Of a stretch of DNA of 64,000 nucleotides, positions 43,879 to 52,530 are shown in pieces; positions within the stretch are counted from its first letter, which is position 1, and the number at the start of each line of letters is the position of its first letter. Both the position numbers and the translations under genes were made by a program. The notes beneath the pieces are model-generated. The model was not told where the DNA came from and did not search any database. It saw only the letters and a list, made by a program, of their open reading frames with translations. This DNA is from Porticoccaceae bacterium (GTDB taxonomy: Bacteria; Pseudomonadota; Gammaproteobacteria; Pseudomonadales; Porticoccaceae): contig JABILI010000096.1 in NCBI GenBank assembly GCA_018654575.1, forward strand, positions 1 through 64,000, read 5' to 3'.

Positions 43879-46278
43879 TTACTTAACCCCCTCAGAATTA
43901 TTTGCGTTTTGAATCGCCGACCACACACGTGAAGGTGTTAGAGGCATTTCGTGTATTACAACTTCGAGGGGCTCCAGTGCATTATTCACAGCATTAACCA
44001 GAGCCGCGGCCGAGCCACCGACCCCTGCTTCACCCGCACCTTTTAATCCCAGATAGTTATCAGGGTTGGGGGAGTCATGGTGCGCCATACCTACCAAAGG
44101 CATATCAGCCATTCGAAGCATGACATAATCTTTAAAGGACTTCGTCAACTGAACGCCATTGGCGTCGTATTGAACATCCTCAGTGAGTGCTCCACCTAAA
44201 CCCATAGCAAAAGCTCCGCAAACCTGCCCTTCAACAAGGATGGGATTAATAACCTTGCCGCAATCATGGGCCGCAGCAAGACTTAATAAATCAATTTTCC
44301 CAGTTTCTGTGTCTACTTCACACACAACAACATAAACTGCATTAGAATAACTAGGATAAGGGTTAATGCGACCATTCTCATCGGGGAGATGACTAATCCC
44401 GGGGGGCTTAAATGTTCTCGTCGCTTCTAGCGGCGGGTCAATACACATAGCGACATCATAGGCTCGAGTGTAAGAGGCATAGCAAACTTCTGCGAATGTT
44501 ACTGTGGCATCCCCATTATCGCTTGAAGAGAAAACGCCCTCTGATAGGCTAAGAGTATCGATTTCTACCTCAAGGAGTGCGGCTGCAACTGCATTTATCT
44601 TATCTCGTACATCCTTAGCAGCCAGAGCTGCAGAACCTCCTCCGACAATAGTACTTCGACCTGAATAGTTGCCAAAACCATAAGGAGACGAATTAGTGTC
44701 ACCTTGTAAAACTTCTATCCTATCCATGTCTATGCCAAGCTCATCAGCAACAATCTGAGCAATTGCAGTGCCATTATGAGTTCCTGGGCTAGTAATACCC
44801 GTTAGCACTCGAACTGTCCCATCAGGACCAACCCGCACAGAACTAGAGTCATACCCGGCCACCATTGTCCCGGGAATCGTTCCACCCTCAGGTGTCAACT
44901 CAAAAGCCATACCAATTCCGATATGGCGTCCCTCAGCAAGTGCTGCTTTTTGCTTATCCTTCCAATCCTCGTAACCAATAGTTTCAAGCGCTTTTAGAAG
45001 CACACCGCCATAATCACCTGAATCATAAACAAGTCCCGTAGGGCTAGGATAAGGAAATTGCTCCTTCGTAATAAAATTTTTCAACCTTAAATCAATCGGA
45101 GAAATTCCAAATTGGCGAGCCGCATTATCCATTGCCAGTTCTAAAGCTATAGCAGTAGATTCCTTGCCGTAGCCCCTGGCAGCATTCCAAGAAGGCTTAT
45201 TCGTCGTCACAGCATTCATGTGTACGTCGATATTCTCAACTTTGTAAGGACCAGGCATTGTCAAACCAGTCAAAAAAGCCATGCCCCAACCAGGACAAGC
45301 CGAAGGGGCTCCGATATTCGCCAAAAAATGGTCTCGCAACCCAGTCATGTTGCCGTCAGAATCAAACGCCATCTCCACCTTGTGCTGCTGCTCTCGTGCA
45401 CCTATAAGAAGACATTCCTCTCTGTTTTCCACCCACTTAACAGGCCGGCGAATCAGCTTAGTCATCAGACAAATTAACGGCTCTTCTGGATGACCATGCA
45501 TTTTCAGACCAAATGCCCCGCCAATGGTAGAAGCTATAATACGGATTTTGTTTTCATTCATCCGCAAAGTCTCTGCCAACACTAATCGTAATGGATGAGG
45601 ATTCTGACAGGTGCCGTAAAGAGTAATACTCTCAGTATCATGCTCCCATACTGCGTTGTAACAGCGAGTCTCCATGGGTTGACTTGAAAAGCGATGAATT
45701 TTCACATCAGTTGTTACAATTTTATCAGCCTGATCAAAAGCAGCTTGAGTGTCACCATTCATAAATGGGACATATATTAAGACATTATCATCCCATTCAG
45801 GGACAACTGAACGCGCGCCTTTTGCTATGGCTTTTTCAGCATCAACAACGGGTTCTTTTGGCGTGTAATCTACTTGAATACGTGATGCTGCATACCTTGC
45901 TGTACGCTCATCTTCCGCAATTACAATTGCTACTGGCTGCCCATAACACCAAGCTTCATCAACTGCCATAATAGGAAGCCGAGTAGACTTACCACCAAAT
46001 ATTGCAGGGTTTAGATGATCCGTGATCCCATTGGTGTGCTCAAAAACATCACGACCACAAAGTGCTAGATGAACCCCTGATATCTTTTTAGCGCCGGACA
46101 AGTCGACACTATTAATTTTCGCTGCTGCGTGGGGACTGCGAAGAATATAGGCATAAAGCTGCCCTTCAAAGGAGTAGTCATTGGTGTATTTAGCCTTGCC
46201 GATTAGTGGGGCTCTAGCCTCTTTTGCACGGACAGACTTACCAACGTAACTTTCTGAGGGCTTTTTGCCTTTTGTCAT
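43879..46278 (-). CDS. Molybdopterin large subunit of CoxL/xanthine-dehydrogenase type
   Basis: 799-residue molybdenum hydroxylase subunit, form-II-like. Conserved text includes GKAKYTNDYSFEGQLYAYIL, TIGGAFGLKMHGHPEE, ARGYGKEST (in place of the CO-dehydrogenase AYRCSFR loop) and the terminal LKGAGEAGVGGSAAALVNAV with its active-site Glu. It therefore hydroxylates a heterocycle or aldehyde rather than CO. The ATG at 46278 has GAGGAG 8 nt upstream; a GTG nine bases earlier is in frame but overlaps that site. It heads a three-gene operon. No maturation genes (XdhC/CoxF type) are present in the window. Confidence 0.94.
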   Translation of the reverse strand: MTKGKKPSESYVGKSVRAKEARAPLIGKAKYTNDYSFEGQLYAYILRSPHAAAKINSVDLSGAKKISGVHLALCGRDVFEHTNGITDHLNPAIFGGKSTRLPIMAVDEAWCYGQPVAIVIAEDERTARYAASRIQVDYTPKEPVVDAEKAIAKGARSVVPEWDDNVLIYVPFMNGDTQAAFDQADKIVTTDVKIHRFSSQPMETRCYNAVWEHDTESITLYGTCQNPHPLRLVLAETLRMNENKIRIIASTIGGAFGLKMHGHPEEPLICLMTKLIRRPVKWVENREECLLIGAREQQHKVEMAFDSDGNMTGLRDHFLANIGAPSACPGWGMAFLTGLTMPGPYKVENIDVHMNAVTTNKPSWNAARGYGKESTAIALELAMDNAARQFGISPIDLRLKNFITKEQFPYPSPTGLVYDSGDYGGVLLKALETIGYEDWKDKQKAALAEGRHIGIGMAFELTPEGGTIPGTMVAGYDSSSVRVGPDGTVRVLTGITSPGTHNGTAIAQIVADELGIDMDRIEVLQGDTNSSPYGFGNYSGRSTIVGGGSAALAAKDVRDKINAVAAALLEVEIDTLSLSEGVFSSSDNGDATVTFAEVCYASYTRAYDVAMCIDPPLEATRTFKPPGISHLPDENGRINPYPSYSNAVYVVVCEVDTETGKIDLLSLAAAHDCGKVINPILVEGQVCGAFAMGLGGALTEDVQYDANGVQLTKSFKDYVMLRMADMPLVGMAHHDSPNPDNYLGLKGAGEAGVGGSAAALVNAVNNALEPLEVVIHEMPLTPSRVWSAIQNANNSEGVK

Positions 46279-46557
46279 ATTTTTCACTCCTCGCTATAAA
46301 GCACCCTAAAAACGGTAACCCAATTCAACTTTAAGTGTACTTATATTCCTTTTACTCTCAGCGACTACCACTGTCGGCATAGTCGTGATTATCGCAATAC
46401 ACAAAGATGAGAAATAGGTAAAACCCGCCTCTCTAATAAGGGAATGTTTTCTTCATCATTAGGCTCACCGATAAAGCGAATTAGCATATGTGCTGTCTTC
46501 GAAAATATCTTCAAGTATTGTAAAGTAGCGCTTAAAAGAATGTCAAACTATTCTACA

Positions 46558-46590
46558 TACATGGTAATATAATTCATATACTTGAATTAT
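46558..46590 (+). promoter_or_regulatory. Recurrent 33-bp AT-rich element, copy C
   Basis: TACATG-N11-CATATA followed by a TTGAATTAT tail, 26 of 33 positions identical to copy A. It lies in the 488-bp gap between the divergent molybdenum-hydroxylase operon and the double-cupin operon. Confidence 0.55.
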
Positions 46591-46664
46591 GTTATTAGGA
46601 AGGGTTACTCGCATAGTTCTTAAGCTATATTTAAATGCTCCTTACCAGTCAACTTGATATATTG

Positions 46665-46680
46665 TTTATCGTTTGATAAC
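46665..46680. promoter_or_regulatory. 16-bp dyad, GntR-type operator candidate 2
   Basis: TTTATCGTTTGATAAC, with inverted TTATC/GATAA arms, lies immediately after a TTGATA (46654-46659) that could be a -35 element, about 85-100 bp upstream of the double-cupin start. It matches the dyads at 36943, 50567 and 53550. Confidence 0.5.
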
Positions 46681-46766
46681 TTGAAATTGAAGCAAGAAAG
46701 AAATTTTAAATGCTATAAATAAGACCCAAAAAGGCACCACAGGATCTAGGAATGGAGATTAAAGTA

Positions 46767-47729
46767 ATGAAGCACCAACTTTACATATTAATGCTGACTA
46801 TCTCGATGAGTGTAAGTTATGTCTCTGCTAATGAAGTAGAAGATTGGGATGCTATAAGTTTTATTGATGTCAATGCCATGGATTGGGATGAGACGTGGTC
46901 AGGTCTGAAGGGTACGAGCAAAGGTAAGAAACTATACTCAAATGATCAGGGTGGTTTTATGCTCTATCTAGATCATGACCACGGTTGGGACTCGCTGAAC
47001 AAGTCACGTCATTTTCATGATTTCCATGAGTGGGGTTATGTCTTAGGGGGCAATTTCTTAATCTATGAGTTTGTCAACGGACTCCAAAAAAACGGATCAC
47101 TTTACAATATGAAGGCCGGCACTTGGATGAGCCGCCCACCCTATAGCATTCATGGACATCGCGCAGATGCTATGAAGCACCAACGCGTCACTCCAGGGGC
47201 TGTGCAACTAGCATTTTCGGAAGGGGGGAAAAGTTACAGCTTGGACCCTACTAATAAATGGTATAGCCCAAACTGGAAAACAGTGCCTCAATTTACCAGC
47301 GCCCATTTTCAAGACACTGCCACACCCCAAACGATGGAGTGGGAAGATGACGATAAGCTTCTAGGTGCGAGCGTTAAATGGCTAAGCGATGATATAGAAG
47401 ATGGGTTTAGAGCGAAGATTATGTACGTACCACCAGGTTGGGAGCATGCAGATGGAGCGCAAACAAGTTATTTCGAAAAAGCCCAACAATTCTATTATGT
47501 GCTATTTGGTGATTTAACAGTACTTACTCAGGACAATCCCGAAAGCACCTTCAAAAGTACGACCGTGTCCAAAGACTTCTTCATCAACAGGCCCCCAAAA
47601 AGTCTTTGGACTTGGGGTGAAGGATCTCTGTCAAGAAAAGGAGCCATGTGGCTAGAGGTCACCTACGCTCAAGGCGCTCGCACAGGTAATGGCCCCATCG
47701 AAAAACCCATAATTCTTCCAGGAAAATAG
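46767..47729 (+). CDS. Secreted double-cupin protein
   Basis: About 320 residues with a clear signal peptide (MKHQLYILMLTISMSVSYVSA). Two cupin halves follow: the first has HFHDFHEWGYVLGG and PYSIHGHRAD, the second PGWEHADGAQTS, YYVLFGDLTV and INRPPKSLW. The histidines could bind a metal, so a periplasmic dioxygenase, isomerase or binding role is possible; no characterised homologue is obvious to me. The ATG at 46767 has GGAG 8 nt upstream and gives a compact signal peptide; an ATG at 46752 would add five residues. It is 13 bp from the permease gene, so the two are co-expressed. Confidence 0.8.
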   Translation: MKHQLYILMLTISMSVSYVSANEVEDWDAISFIDVNAMDWDETWSGLKGTSKGKKLYSNDQGGFMLYLDHDHGWDSLNKSRHFHDFHEWGYVLGGNFLIYEFVNGLQKNGSLYNMKAGTWMSRPPYSIHGHRADAMKHQRVTPGAVQLAFSEGGKSYSLDPTNKWYSPNWKTVPQFTSAHFQDTATPQTMEWEDDDKLLGASVKWLSDDIEDGFRAKIMYVPPGWEHADGAQTSYFEKAQQFYYVLFGDLTVLTQDNPESTFKSTTVSKDFFINRPPKSLWTWGEGSLSRKGAMWLEVTYAQGARTGNGPIEKPIILPGK

Positions 47730-47742
47730 GAGTAAATGACGT

Positions 47743-49074
47743 ATGTTTGATAGATTAAAAGCATGGTGGAAATTTGATGCCGAAGCGGAACAAGCAAGTC
47801 CAGATAATCCGTTGACGCCTTTAACCAGCGATCAACGACGGGATGCAATTCCCCTGCTGACGATGGCTTTTGGATGGGGGTTCTTAATCACTGGATTGAT
47901 CGTTGGCGGAGCTCTTGGTGCAGGCGTCACTTTTTGGCCTGATTTGATCTACGTGTCATTTCTCGGCAATATTGCAAACTTTGTCATAGGTGCCCTAGTT
48001 GGGTACATCGGTTATAAAACTGCTTGTAACAGCGGACTCTTATACCGGTTTGTATATGGCGAGATCGGAGCCTATTTCCCTGTACTTTTTCTCGCGTTAG
48101 TTCTTATCTGCTGGCAAGGGATTGTTGTTGGTGCTTTTGGTTTTGCCTGGGCTCAAAGTTTTGATAGCCCTGCTTTTTACTTGGTGGCACTATTTGCAGG
48201 CGCCCTCTTTACGTGGACAACCTACTATGGTGTTCGCGGTTTGGAGCTCGTTAGTACTCCGTCAGTTGTTATTTTAATTATAGTGGGCGTCTATGCCGCC
48301 TACACCCAAGTTTCACAAGCAGGTGGAATACAAGAATTCCTCGCGCTATCAGAAACCACTGCAGCGAGTAATCCTATTAGCAATATGGACGCTATCAATA
48401 TAGTCATTGGATCATGGATCGTCGGCGCTATTGTTATGCCAGAATATACTCGCTTTGCAAAAAACGCATGGGTAGCTCTGGCAATTCCGTTTATTGTGAT
48501 GATTATCGCTCAATGGTTTCTGCAAATTATTGGCTCTGCTGGCGGCATTGTTTCTGGACAATATGACTTCACCACCTATATGCGCCTGCAGGGTGTGTTT
48601 ATTGCAGGCTTAGGCCTCATTGGGATGAGTATGGCACTCTGGACTACTGGAGATGCCAACCTCTATCTTCCCGTCATTCAAACATCCAGTCTTCTGCGAA
48701 GACCTCAGAAAGTTATGACAGTGATTTGCGGAGTACTCGGCACGATTGTTGGTCTAGTGATTTACCAGCACTTTATACAATTTATCGATAAACTCGCGAT
48801 CCTACTTCCGCCTCTGATAGGACCCGTGATCGCTCATTTCTACATCGTGAAGAAGCGCAATTTCAATGTGGATAAATTGGATGATCAGCCTAAATGGAAT
48901 GTCGCTGCTTTGCTTGCTTATGCGATTGGAGCCAGCAGTAAGTGGTGGCTAGTACAGGATTTAATTGTTTCTTCACTTGCGGGCCTACTGGTCTCTATTA
49001 TTGCTTACCTGGTTCTATATTACGGCGCTTCAGTGTTGCGAGGGAAGCCTGGGCATTCAAGCCTTTCTGATTGA
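47743..49074 (+). CDS. NCS1-family cytosine/purine permease
   Basis: 443-residue inner-membrane transporter with about 12 hydrophobic segments, resembling CodB/cytosine-purine permeases (MAFGWGFLITGLIVGGALGAG; NIVIGSWIVGAIVMPEYTRFA; WTTGDANLYLPV). Members carry nucleobases, allantoin, hydantoins or related ring compounds with a cation. Together with AllA and PuuE-like genes this supports uptake of a nitrogen heterocycle or ureide. It is followed by a strong bidirectional terminator. Confidence 0.88.
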   Translation: MFDRLKAWWKFDAEAEQASPDNPLTPLTSDQRRDAIPLLTMAFGWGFLITGLIVGGALGAGVTFWPDLIYVSFLGNIANFVIGALVGYIGYKTACNSGLLYRFVYGEIGAYFPVLFLALVLICWQGIVVGAFGFAWAQSFDSPAFYLVALFAGALFTWTTYYGVRGLELVSTPSVVILIIVGVYAAYTQVSQAGGIQEFLALSETTAASNPISNMDAINIVIGSWIVGAIVMPEYTRFAKNAWVALAIPFIVMIIAQWFLQIIGSAGGIVSGQYDFTTYMRLQGVFIAGLGLIGMSMALWTTGDANLYLPVIQTSSLLRRPQKVMTVICGVLGTIVGLVIYQHFIQFIDKLAILLPPLIGPVIAHFYIVKKRNFNVDKLDDQPKWNVAALLAYAIGASSKWWLVQDLIVSSLAGLLVSIIAYLVLYYGASVLRGKPGHSSLSD

Positions 49075-49107
49075 TAGTGGGCTCTCGATGATCATTGAGC
49101 GATGAGG

Positions 49108-49151
49108 AAAAAATGCCTAGACGAAGAACAACATTCGTCTAGGCATTTTTT
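49108..49151. terminator. Bidirectional Rho-independent terminator
   Basis: An 18-bp perfect stem, AAAAAATGCCTAGACGAA against its complement, with an 8-nt loop and A/T runs on both sides. It lies between the convergent permease and MFS genes. Confidence 0.95.
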
Positions 49152-49153
49152 TG

Positions 49154-50521
49154 CTACACCGATAAATCAATTCTAACCGCGACTTCAGTTCTGTATGACT
49201 TCAATCCTCGCCAAAGAATTAACGCGGCCAAGATACTAGAGCTAACCGCCATCAGAGACACCGAATTGACTAACTTTAGCTCATCTTGAAAAACGTAATT
49301 TGTTAGCACCGCAGTAATAGACGGTGATAATCCGATGCCGATGACATTGAGCAGAAAGAAATAACATCCAGACACTACCCCTCGCAAACGGTTTGGTGTG
49401 ACCTGCTGTAAAGCTGCAGCGGCAGAACCAAAACCTAAGCATGAAAATAAAACTAGAGGACAGAAGACCATAAATAATGAGGACAGGGAGCCCATAAGAG
49501 GCAACAACAAAGCAAAAGGAATACCGCAGAGTGCGGCCACGATACCAACTCTCATACCATTATCCAGATAACCTGATTTGAGTAGTCGATCAGACATAAA
49601 CCCGCCTGCCAAGAGCCCCATGGTTCCAAATGTCAAAACTATTATCCCGATTGATGCACCAGCTTCGCCAACGGGCAAGCCAAAACTTCGCACTAAGATA
49701 TGCGGCCCCCAGACGAACAACACGTTTGAAGATACGCCCAATAGGGCGAAGCCGAAAAAATGAGCCATATAGACTTTCCAGCGCTGGCCAATGTAAGCAA
49801 ACGCCTCCTTTAACGTCACCGCCTCATGGCCACCTTCGGTATTACTTAACTTTTGTTCGCGACGCTCAGGCTCTCTGACCGTGTACATGAGTGCGGCAAC
49901 CAACAATCCCGGGAGGCCAACGATGAAAAAAGGAGCCTGCCAAGATCTTATTGTGCCGATGATAGGAAGAACAATCTCTGGAGAACTGGTAACACTCTGT
50001 ACTACTAAGCCTCCCACGATCAACGCTAGACCAACACCGACAAATGCGCCTGCGGTATATACACTTAGCGCCCTGCCAAGTTTTTTTGGTGGAAATAAAT
50101 CTGCAATCATAGAATAAGCTGCAGGCGATAGCGCCGCCTCACCGACACCGACACCAATACGAGCCACGAACAAAGACCCAAATCCTCGCGCCATACCACA
50201 TAGGGCGGTCATACAACTCCACAGAGTGATACCGGCGACGATCAAATTTCTACGATTAACTCGATCGGCCAATCGGCCAATAGGAATACCCAGAAAGGTG
50301 TAAAAAATAACAAAAGCAAATCCTATTAAGAGGCTAACCCCAGTGTCACTTAAATTGAAATCTTGCTTAATCGGCTCAATCAAAAGAGTTAGAATAAAAC
50401 GATCAACAAAAGAAAAAGTATAGGCTACAAAAAGTAAGCCCACGGTATACCAAGCAGCCGATTCAGAAGGCCAGGAGGAATTTTTTTGATCTCCGCTGAC
50501 CGGAGTACTACTAAGATTCAT
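49154..50521 (-). CDS. MFS transporter
   Basis: 455 residues with 12 predicted membrane helices. It has the MFS loop motif GRLADRVNRRNLI between TM2 and TM3, and R-x-G-V-GVGEAALSPAAYSM typical of the spinster-like/hexuronate-type importers. Probably takes up an organic anion. The dyad operator at 50567-50582 lies just upstream, so it likely belongs to the GntR regulon. Convergent with the NCS1 gene. Confidence 0.9.
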   Translation of the reverse strand: MNLSSTPVSGDQKNSSWPSESAAWYTVGLLFVAYTFSFVDRFILTLLIEPIKQDFNLSDTGVSLLIGFAFVIFYTFLGIPIGRLADRVNRRNLIVAGITLWSCMTALCGMARGFGSLFVARIGVGVGEAALSPAAYSMIADLFPPKKLGRALSVYTAGAFVGVGLALIVGGLVVQSVTSSPEIVLPIIGTIRSWQAPFFIVGLPGLLVAALMYTVREPERREQKLSNTEGGHEAVTLKEAFAYIGQRWKVYMAHFFGFALLGVSSNVLFVWGPHILVRSFGLPVGEAGASIGIIVLTFGTMGLLAGGFMSDRLLKSGYLDNGMRVGIVAALCGIPFALLLPLMGSLSSLFMVFCPLVLFSCLGFGSAAAALQQVTPNRLRGVVSGCYFFLLNVIGIGLSPSITAVLTNYVFQDELKLVNSVSLMAVSSSILAALILWRGLKSYRTEVAVRIDLSV

Positions 50522-50566
50522 TTAAGTGCCTCTTTAAGATAAAATGTGAAAAATAAATTATTTTAA

Positions 50567-50582
50567 TTGATCGAATGATAAA
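50567..50582. promoter_or_regulatory. 16-bp dyad, GntR-type operator candidate 3
   Basis: TTGATCGAATGATAAA (13 of 16 identical to 53550-53565) lies 46 bp upstream of the MFS start in the 344-bp divergent gap 50522-50865. It could also serve the rightward amidohydrolase operon. The remaining gap has no convincing gene; the 73-codon frame at 50661-50882 is not supported. Confidence 0.5.
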
Positions 50583-50865
50583 TTAAACTGTACACTTAAT
50601 AAAACCCTTTAGCAAATTGCCGCTGACTACTATAATTTCTTAAGCGATGATGATATTTAGGTGCAAATAAATAGAATGATACTCGCAGAAAAAGAGTCTT
50701 ATATGGCTCAAAGGTTGCTTTCGTTGAAGGCCAGTCGCCAACGTTTGTTGCCGGCTGAACCATCAAAATCTGAGAAACACCCCGTTTTCTTTAAGACCAA
50801 CATTGATTTAGATATCTGTACAAGAAGGAGCGCCGCGAACGCTCAAAATCTCTTCTGGAGCCACC

Positions 50866-51543
50866 ATGGAAATAACCACTAAAACTGCAAAAGAAATCTA
50901 CTTTGATCTAAAAAACAATCCCAACCGCGCACGATTCGGCTTTGGGAATAAAGCTGTATTGGTCAATATCGACCCTCAGAAAGCCTACACTGCAACAGAT
51001 GAATTTATCACGGCTTATGAAACCGATCCTAAACAGTTGGACTACATTAATAAACTGTCAGACCGATTTAGACAGCTTGGCTGGCCCGTTGTGTGGACTC
51101 ATGTTGCCTATATGGAGTCAGCTGAAGATGCGGGCGTATGGGGTACTCGCACAGACACTGAGAATTCCCTTCAGAATATTAAATTTAACTCTCGCCGAAG
51201 CGAATTTGATGACCGACTCGACATAGACCCAGTGAAAGACGTTATATATTTAAAAAAGATGCCGTCGGCTTTCTTTGAGACTCAATTACAATCCTTATTA
51301 GTATGGCATCAGGTTGACACGGTAATTCTGACTGGAGGTTCTACGTCCGGCTGCATCCGGGCGACTTCGGTAGATAGTTTATCCCGAGGCTACCGAACTA
51401 TAGTTCCCGAAGAAGCTGTCGCTGACAAACATGAGAGCTATCATTACGCCAATTTAACTGATCTGTCGCTAAAATACGCTGATGTGCTAGATATTGATGA
51501 AATCTTTACTTGGTTAGAAGAAAGGCTTACGAATAAACAATAA
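50866..51543 (+). CDS. Isochorismatase-family cysteine amidohydrolase
   Basis: 225 residues with the catalytic Asp36 (VNIDPQKAY), Lys130 or 131 (YLKKMPSAFF) and Cys163 (GGSTSGCIRATSVD). Homologues hydrolyse carbamoyl or amide bonds (N-carbamoylsarcosine, ureidoacrylate, biuret-like). GGAG precedes the ATG. It is followed 42 bp later by two PuuE-like genes, so it likely finishes breakdown of the ring-opened ureide and releases CO2 and ammonia. The exact substrate is not determined. Confidence 0.88.
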   Translation: MEITTKTAKEIYFDLKNNPNRARFGFGNKAVLVNIDPQKAYTATDEFITAYETDPKQLDYINKLSDRFRQLGWPVVWTHVAYMESAEDAGVWGTRTDTENSLQNIKFNSRRSEFDDRLDIDPVKDVIYLKKMPSAFFETQLQSLLVWHQVDTVILTGGSTSGCIRATSVDSLSRGYRTIVPEEAVADKHESYHYANLTDLSLKYADVLDIDEIFTWLEERLTNKQ

Positions 51544-51585
51544 AGACTTGAGGGCAATCTCTCGATATTAGCGAAAGGGTAAAAA

Positions 51586-52530
51586 ATGAAACAAGATCTA
51601 GGTTTTTATGATTATTGGCCCTATGAGAACCGACCTAAAATTCAATGGCCTGGGGGAGCTAAACTAGCATTTTGGGTGGCGCCTAACATTGAGTATTACG
51701 AGCTTGACCCGCCTCAAAATTCCTTCCGAAAAGCTTGGCCTCAACCAACACCAGCTGTTGCTGGATATTCTATACGCGATTATGGGAATCGAGTTGGCCA
51801 CTCTCGCCAGATGGAATTATTAGATAAATACGGTATTCGAGGGTCAGTCAGTCTCTCAACGGCACTCTGTGATCATCATCCGGAAATCATTAAACAGTGC
51901 CGCGATCTCAATTGGGAGTTTTTCAGCCACGGTATCTATAACACCCGTTATACCTACGGAATGACAGAAGACCAAGAACGTGAAATGATCAGGGACTCAA
52001 TTAAATCCATATTCAAGCATACAAATCAAAAATGTGCGGGTTACTTAGCGCCAGCTCTATCCCACTCTGAACTAACGCTGGATCTATTTGCCGAGGTAGG
52101 TTCTGAGTTATTTGGTAATGATGCGGGTATTTATACCTGTGATTTATTTCATGACGACCAGCCGACACCGATCCATCTTCGGAGCAATAAGCGATTTGTA
52201 TCTGTACCCTATTCTCTAGAGATGAATGACACCATCGCCTATGTAGCAAATAAGATTGAACCCCGTAGATATGGTCAAATGCTAAAGGACAACTTTGACC
52301 AGCTCTACAAAGAAGGCTCTAATTCTGGAACAGTGATGTGTATACCCACCCACAATTACCAGATTAGTTGCCCACATAGAATGAAGTCATACGAAGAGGC
52401 ATTGGAATATATTACTGGGCACAGCGATGTATGGGTAACCACTGGCCGAGAAATCGCAGAGTATTACTTGGAACATTATTACGATGAGTCCATCCGTGAT
52501 ATCGAGGATAAATTAAGGCAAAAATCATGA
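51586..52530 (+). CDS. Polysaccharide deacetylase-family protein (PuuE/allantoinase-like), copy 1
   Basis: 314-residue NodB-fold protein of the PuuE class, which opens cyclic amides such as allantoin rather than deacetylating sugars. IRDYGNRVGHSRQMELLDKY, SHGIYNTRYTYGM and AGYLAPALSHSE are typical. The family acid/histidine metal pattern is partly replaced, as in other PuuE members. The stop overlaps the start of a paralogue (ATGA), so the two are co-translated and may form one enzyme or act in sequence. Confidence 0.87.
   Translation: MKQDLGFYDYWPYENRPKIQWPGGAKLAFWVAPNIEYYELDPPQNSFRKAWPQPTPAVAGYSIRDYGNRVGHSRQMELLDKYGIRGSVSLSTALCDHHPEIIKQCRDLNWEFFSHGIYNTRYTYGMTEDQEREMIRDSIKSIFKHTNQKCAGYLAPALSHSELTLDLFAEVGSELFGNDAGIYTCDLFHDDQPTPIHLRSNKRFVSVPYSLEMNDTIAYVANKIEPRRYGQMLKDNFDQLYKEGSNSGTVMCIPTHNYQISCPHRMKSYEEALEYITGHSDVWVTTGREIAEYYLEHYYDESIRDIEDKLRQKS

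Noticed and set aside
42483-46278. Carbon monoxide dehydrogenase (CoxSML)
   Set aside because: The large subunit has ARGYGKEST instead of the AYRCSFR active-site loop of true form I CO dehydrogenase, so it is a general molybdenum hydroxylase.
50661-50882. 73-codon rightward reading frame before the second cysteine amidohydrolase
   Set aside because: No convincing ribosome site for its start, no recognisable family, low-complexity charged composition, and it overlaps the next gene's start; more likely leader DNA.
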